Shown here piece after piece: positions 62,871 to 64,000 of a stretch of 64,000 bases of DNA. The stretch's first letter is position 1. The number at the start of each line of letters is the position of its first letter. The notes under the pieces were generated by a model, which was given only the letters and a program-made list of their open reading frames with translations, ran no database searches and was not told the origin of the DNA. The stretch is taken from assembly GCA_963971225.1 (NCBI GenBank), contig OZ020270.1, forward strand, positions 31,505,823-31,569,822, in the 5' to 3' direction. The translations under genes and the position numbers were made by a program. The stretch comes from Melieria omissa. Its lineage: Eukaryota; Arthropoda; Insecta; Diptera; Ulidiidae.

Positions 62871-64000
62871 TTAGACTTGTTCGTCCCGAACAAGTGCCGA
62901 GGCTCCGCTGTGATGAGGCGCGAGGCGCTCCAAATGGACTACCTTCAGCTTAGCGCCTCTATTGCTGCAACGTTGAATCCTGTATACCACGTCGTTAATC
63001 CTAGTCACGACTTCGTACGGTCCTTCCCATGACGCTTGAAGTTTCGGAGACAAACCTTTCCTCCGCTGCGGGTTGTAGAGCATTACCAGATCGCCTTCTT
63101 GGAACACTGCTAAGTTGGCCCGTAGATCATATCTGGCTTTCGCCTTATCGCTGACCAGTTTGGTGCGGCTCCTTATAAACTGGTGAATTTCCTCCAGTTC
63201 CGCCCGCTTATTGACCACGTAGTCCGTATTTGCGCCTCCCACTGTGCTGACTACCCCGAACTTCAAGTCAGCGGGTAACCGCAACTCTGTACCGAACACT
63301 GCTCGGGCTGGAGTGAGTGATGTCGTGTCGTGCGGGGCTGACCTATACGCCATCAGGAACAGGGGGATATGCGTGTCCCAATCCTTTTGATTCCTGCCTA
63401 CCACTTTCCGCAGGTATTCCTCCAGTGTCCGGTTAAAGCGTTCCACCATGCCGTCGGACTGTGGGTGCAAAGGAGTGGTACGCGTTTTCTTTATCCCCAG
63501 CAGCTCATACACTTCCTTGAATACCGCAGATTCGAAATTCCGGCCTTGATCTGAGTGCAACTCCAACGGAACTCCGAACCTGGCTACCCAGTTGTTTACC
63601 AGCTTTTCCGAGATCGTAGTGGCCTCCTGGTTAGGAATAGGTTACACTTCGGGCCATTTGCTGAAGTAATCCATTACAACCAGCACATATTTGTTGCCTT
63701 GACTGCTAGTTGGGAATGGGCCGGCGACGTCCATAGCAATCCGTTCGAAGGGCGCTCCCACGTTGTACTGCTGCATGCGGCCTCGAGATTTTCTTGTCGG
63801 CCCTTTCGCGGCTGAACATCGGTCGCAGCTCTTAATCCACTCGGCTACAGACTCCTGACATCCTACCCAGTAGAATGGTCTTTTTATTTTGGCGACGGTT
63901 TTGGTGATGCCTAGGTGCCCTCCACTGGAGTCATTATGGTATGCCTCGATGACCTCGTTGTTTCTGAATTTCGGCACTACTATTAGGGGGTTGCTGGTCC
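62871..64000 (-). pseudogene. Gypsy integrase with one premature stop, continuing beyond the window
   Basis: The frame is open from the window edge. It starts in LIVVPKFRNNEV and passes the integrase zinc region (YHNDSSGGHLGITKT, CDRCSAAK). The catalytic residues lie in IAMDVAGPFP, ELHSDQGRNFE and HPQSDGMVERFNRTLEEYL (D, D, E). A single TAA at 63642-63644 lies between the first two Asp residues with the frame unchanged on both sides. The C-terminal GPY/F-type tail is SWEGPYEVVTRINDVVY, ending LVRDEQV. Apart from that stop it looks intact and is closely related to the fragment at 12665-12852. Confidence 0.9.

Overview
This window looks like transposon-packed eukaryotic DNA from an insect, most likely a higher fly. 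That placement is inferred from AT-rich DNA carrying BEL/Pao and Gypsy LTR retrotransposons, mariner, hAT, Transib-like and P-type DNA transposons, and RTE and Jockey/CR1-group LINEs. I found no convincing host protein gene, tRNA gene or rRNA gene. Almost every long reading frame belongs to a mobile element, and nearly all of these are broken.

Layout. 1-0.8 kb: 3' end of an RTE-type LINE. 0.8-3.5 kb: a large foldback element and a truncated palindromic element. 3.5-14.2 kb: Gypsy-A pieces flanking a BEL element (BEL-A). BEL-A is split by a Transib-like insertion with a CGTCG target duplication and by a second element with an 8-bp duplication. The Gypsy LTR at 12.9-14.2 kb carries a deleted mariner. 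14.2-43.2 kb: one BEL pol gene (BEL-C), read in five separated pieces. Its inserts are: (1) a TTAA-flanked element that later received a P-type transposon and a whole BEL element (BEL-B, 19.6-25.6 kb); (2) a hAT-like element; (3) a Jockey-type LINE; (4) a 10.8-kb Gypsy element (Gypsy-B) with 1.88-kb LTRs. One Gypsy-B LTR holds a TA-flanked element, which itself holds a TAA-flanked element with a tRNA-like segment. 43.2-48.6 kb: a second hAT-like copy with a TTAA insert, a LINE ORF1 piece, another TTAA element, and Gypsy fragments in opposing orientations. 49.4-56.2 kb: a hAT transposon with transposase remnants, split by a mariner and by a LINE. 57-58.8 kb: a Tc1/mariner-like relic and a full copy of the palindromic element seen at 3 kb. 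58.9-60.8 kb: two diverged tandem arrays rich in CCACGCCC/GGCGTGGC. 62.4-64 kb: a minus-strand Gypsy LTR and integrase that run off the window.

The genes do not form a pathway. The window records repeated insertion into earlier insertions, and the order can be read from target-site duplications and from empty/filled site pairs inside the window. The most functional-looking items are the P-type transposase (THAP zinc finger, about 690 codons open) beside a 3 x 126-bp repeat array rich in CCACGT, and the nearly complete Gypsy-B. Family names are from motif recognition only; no database search was possible.
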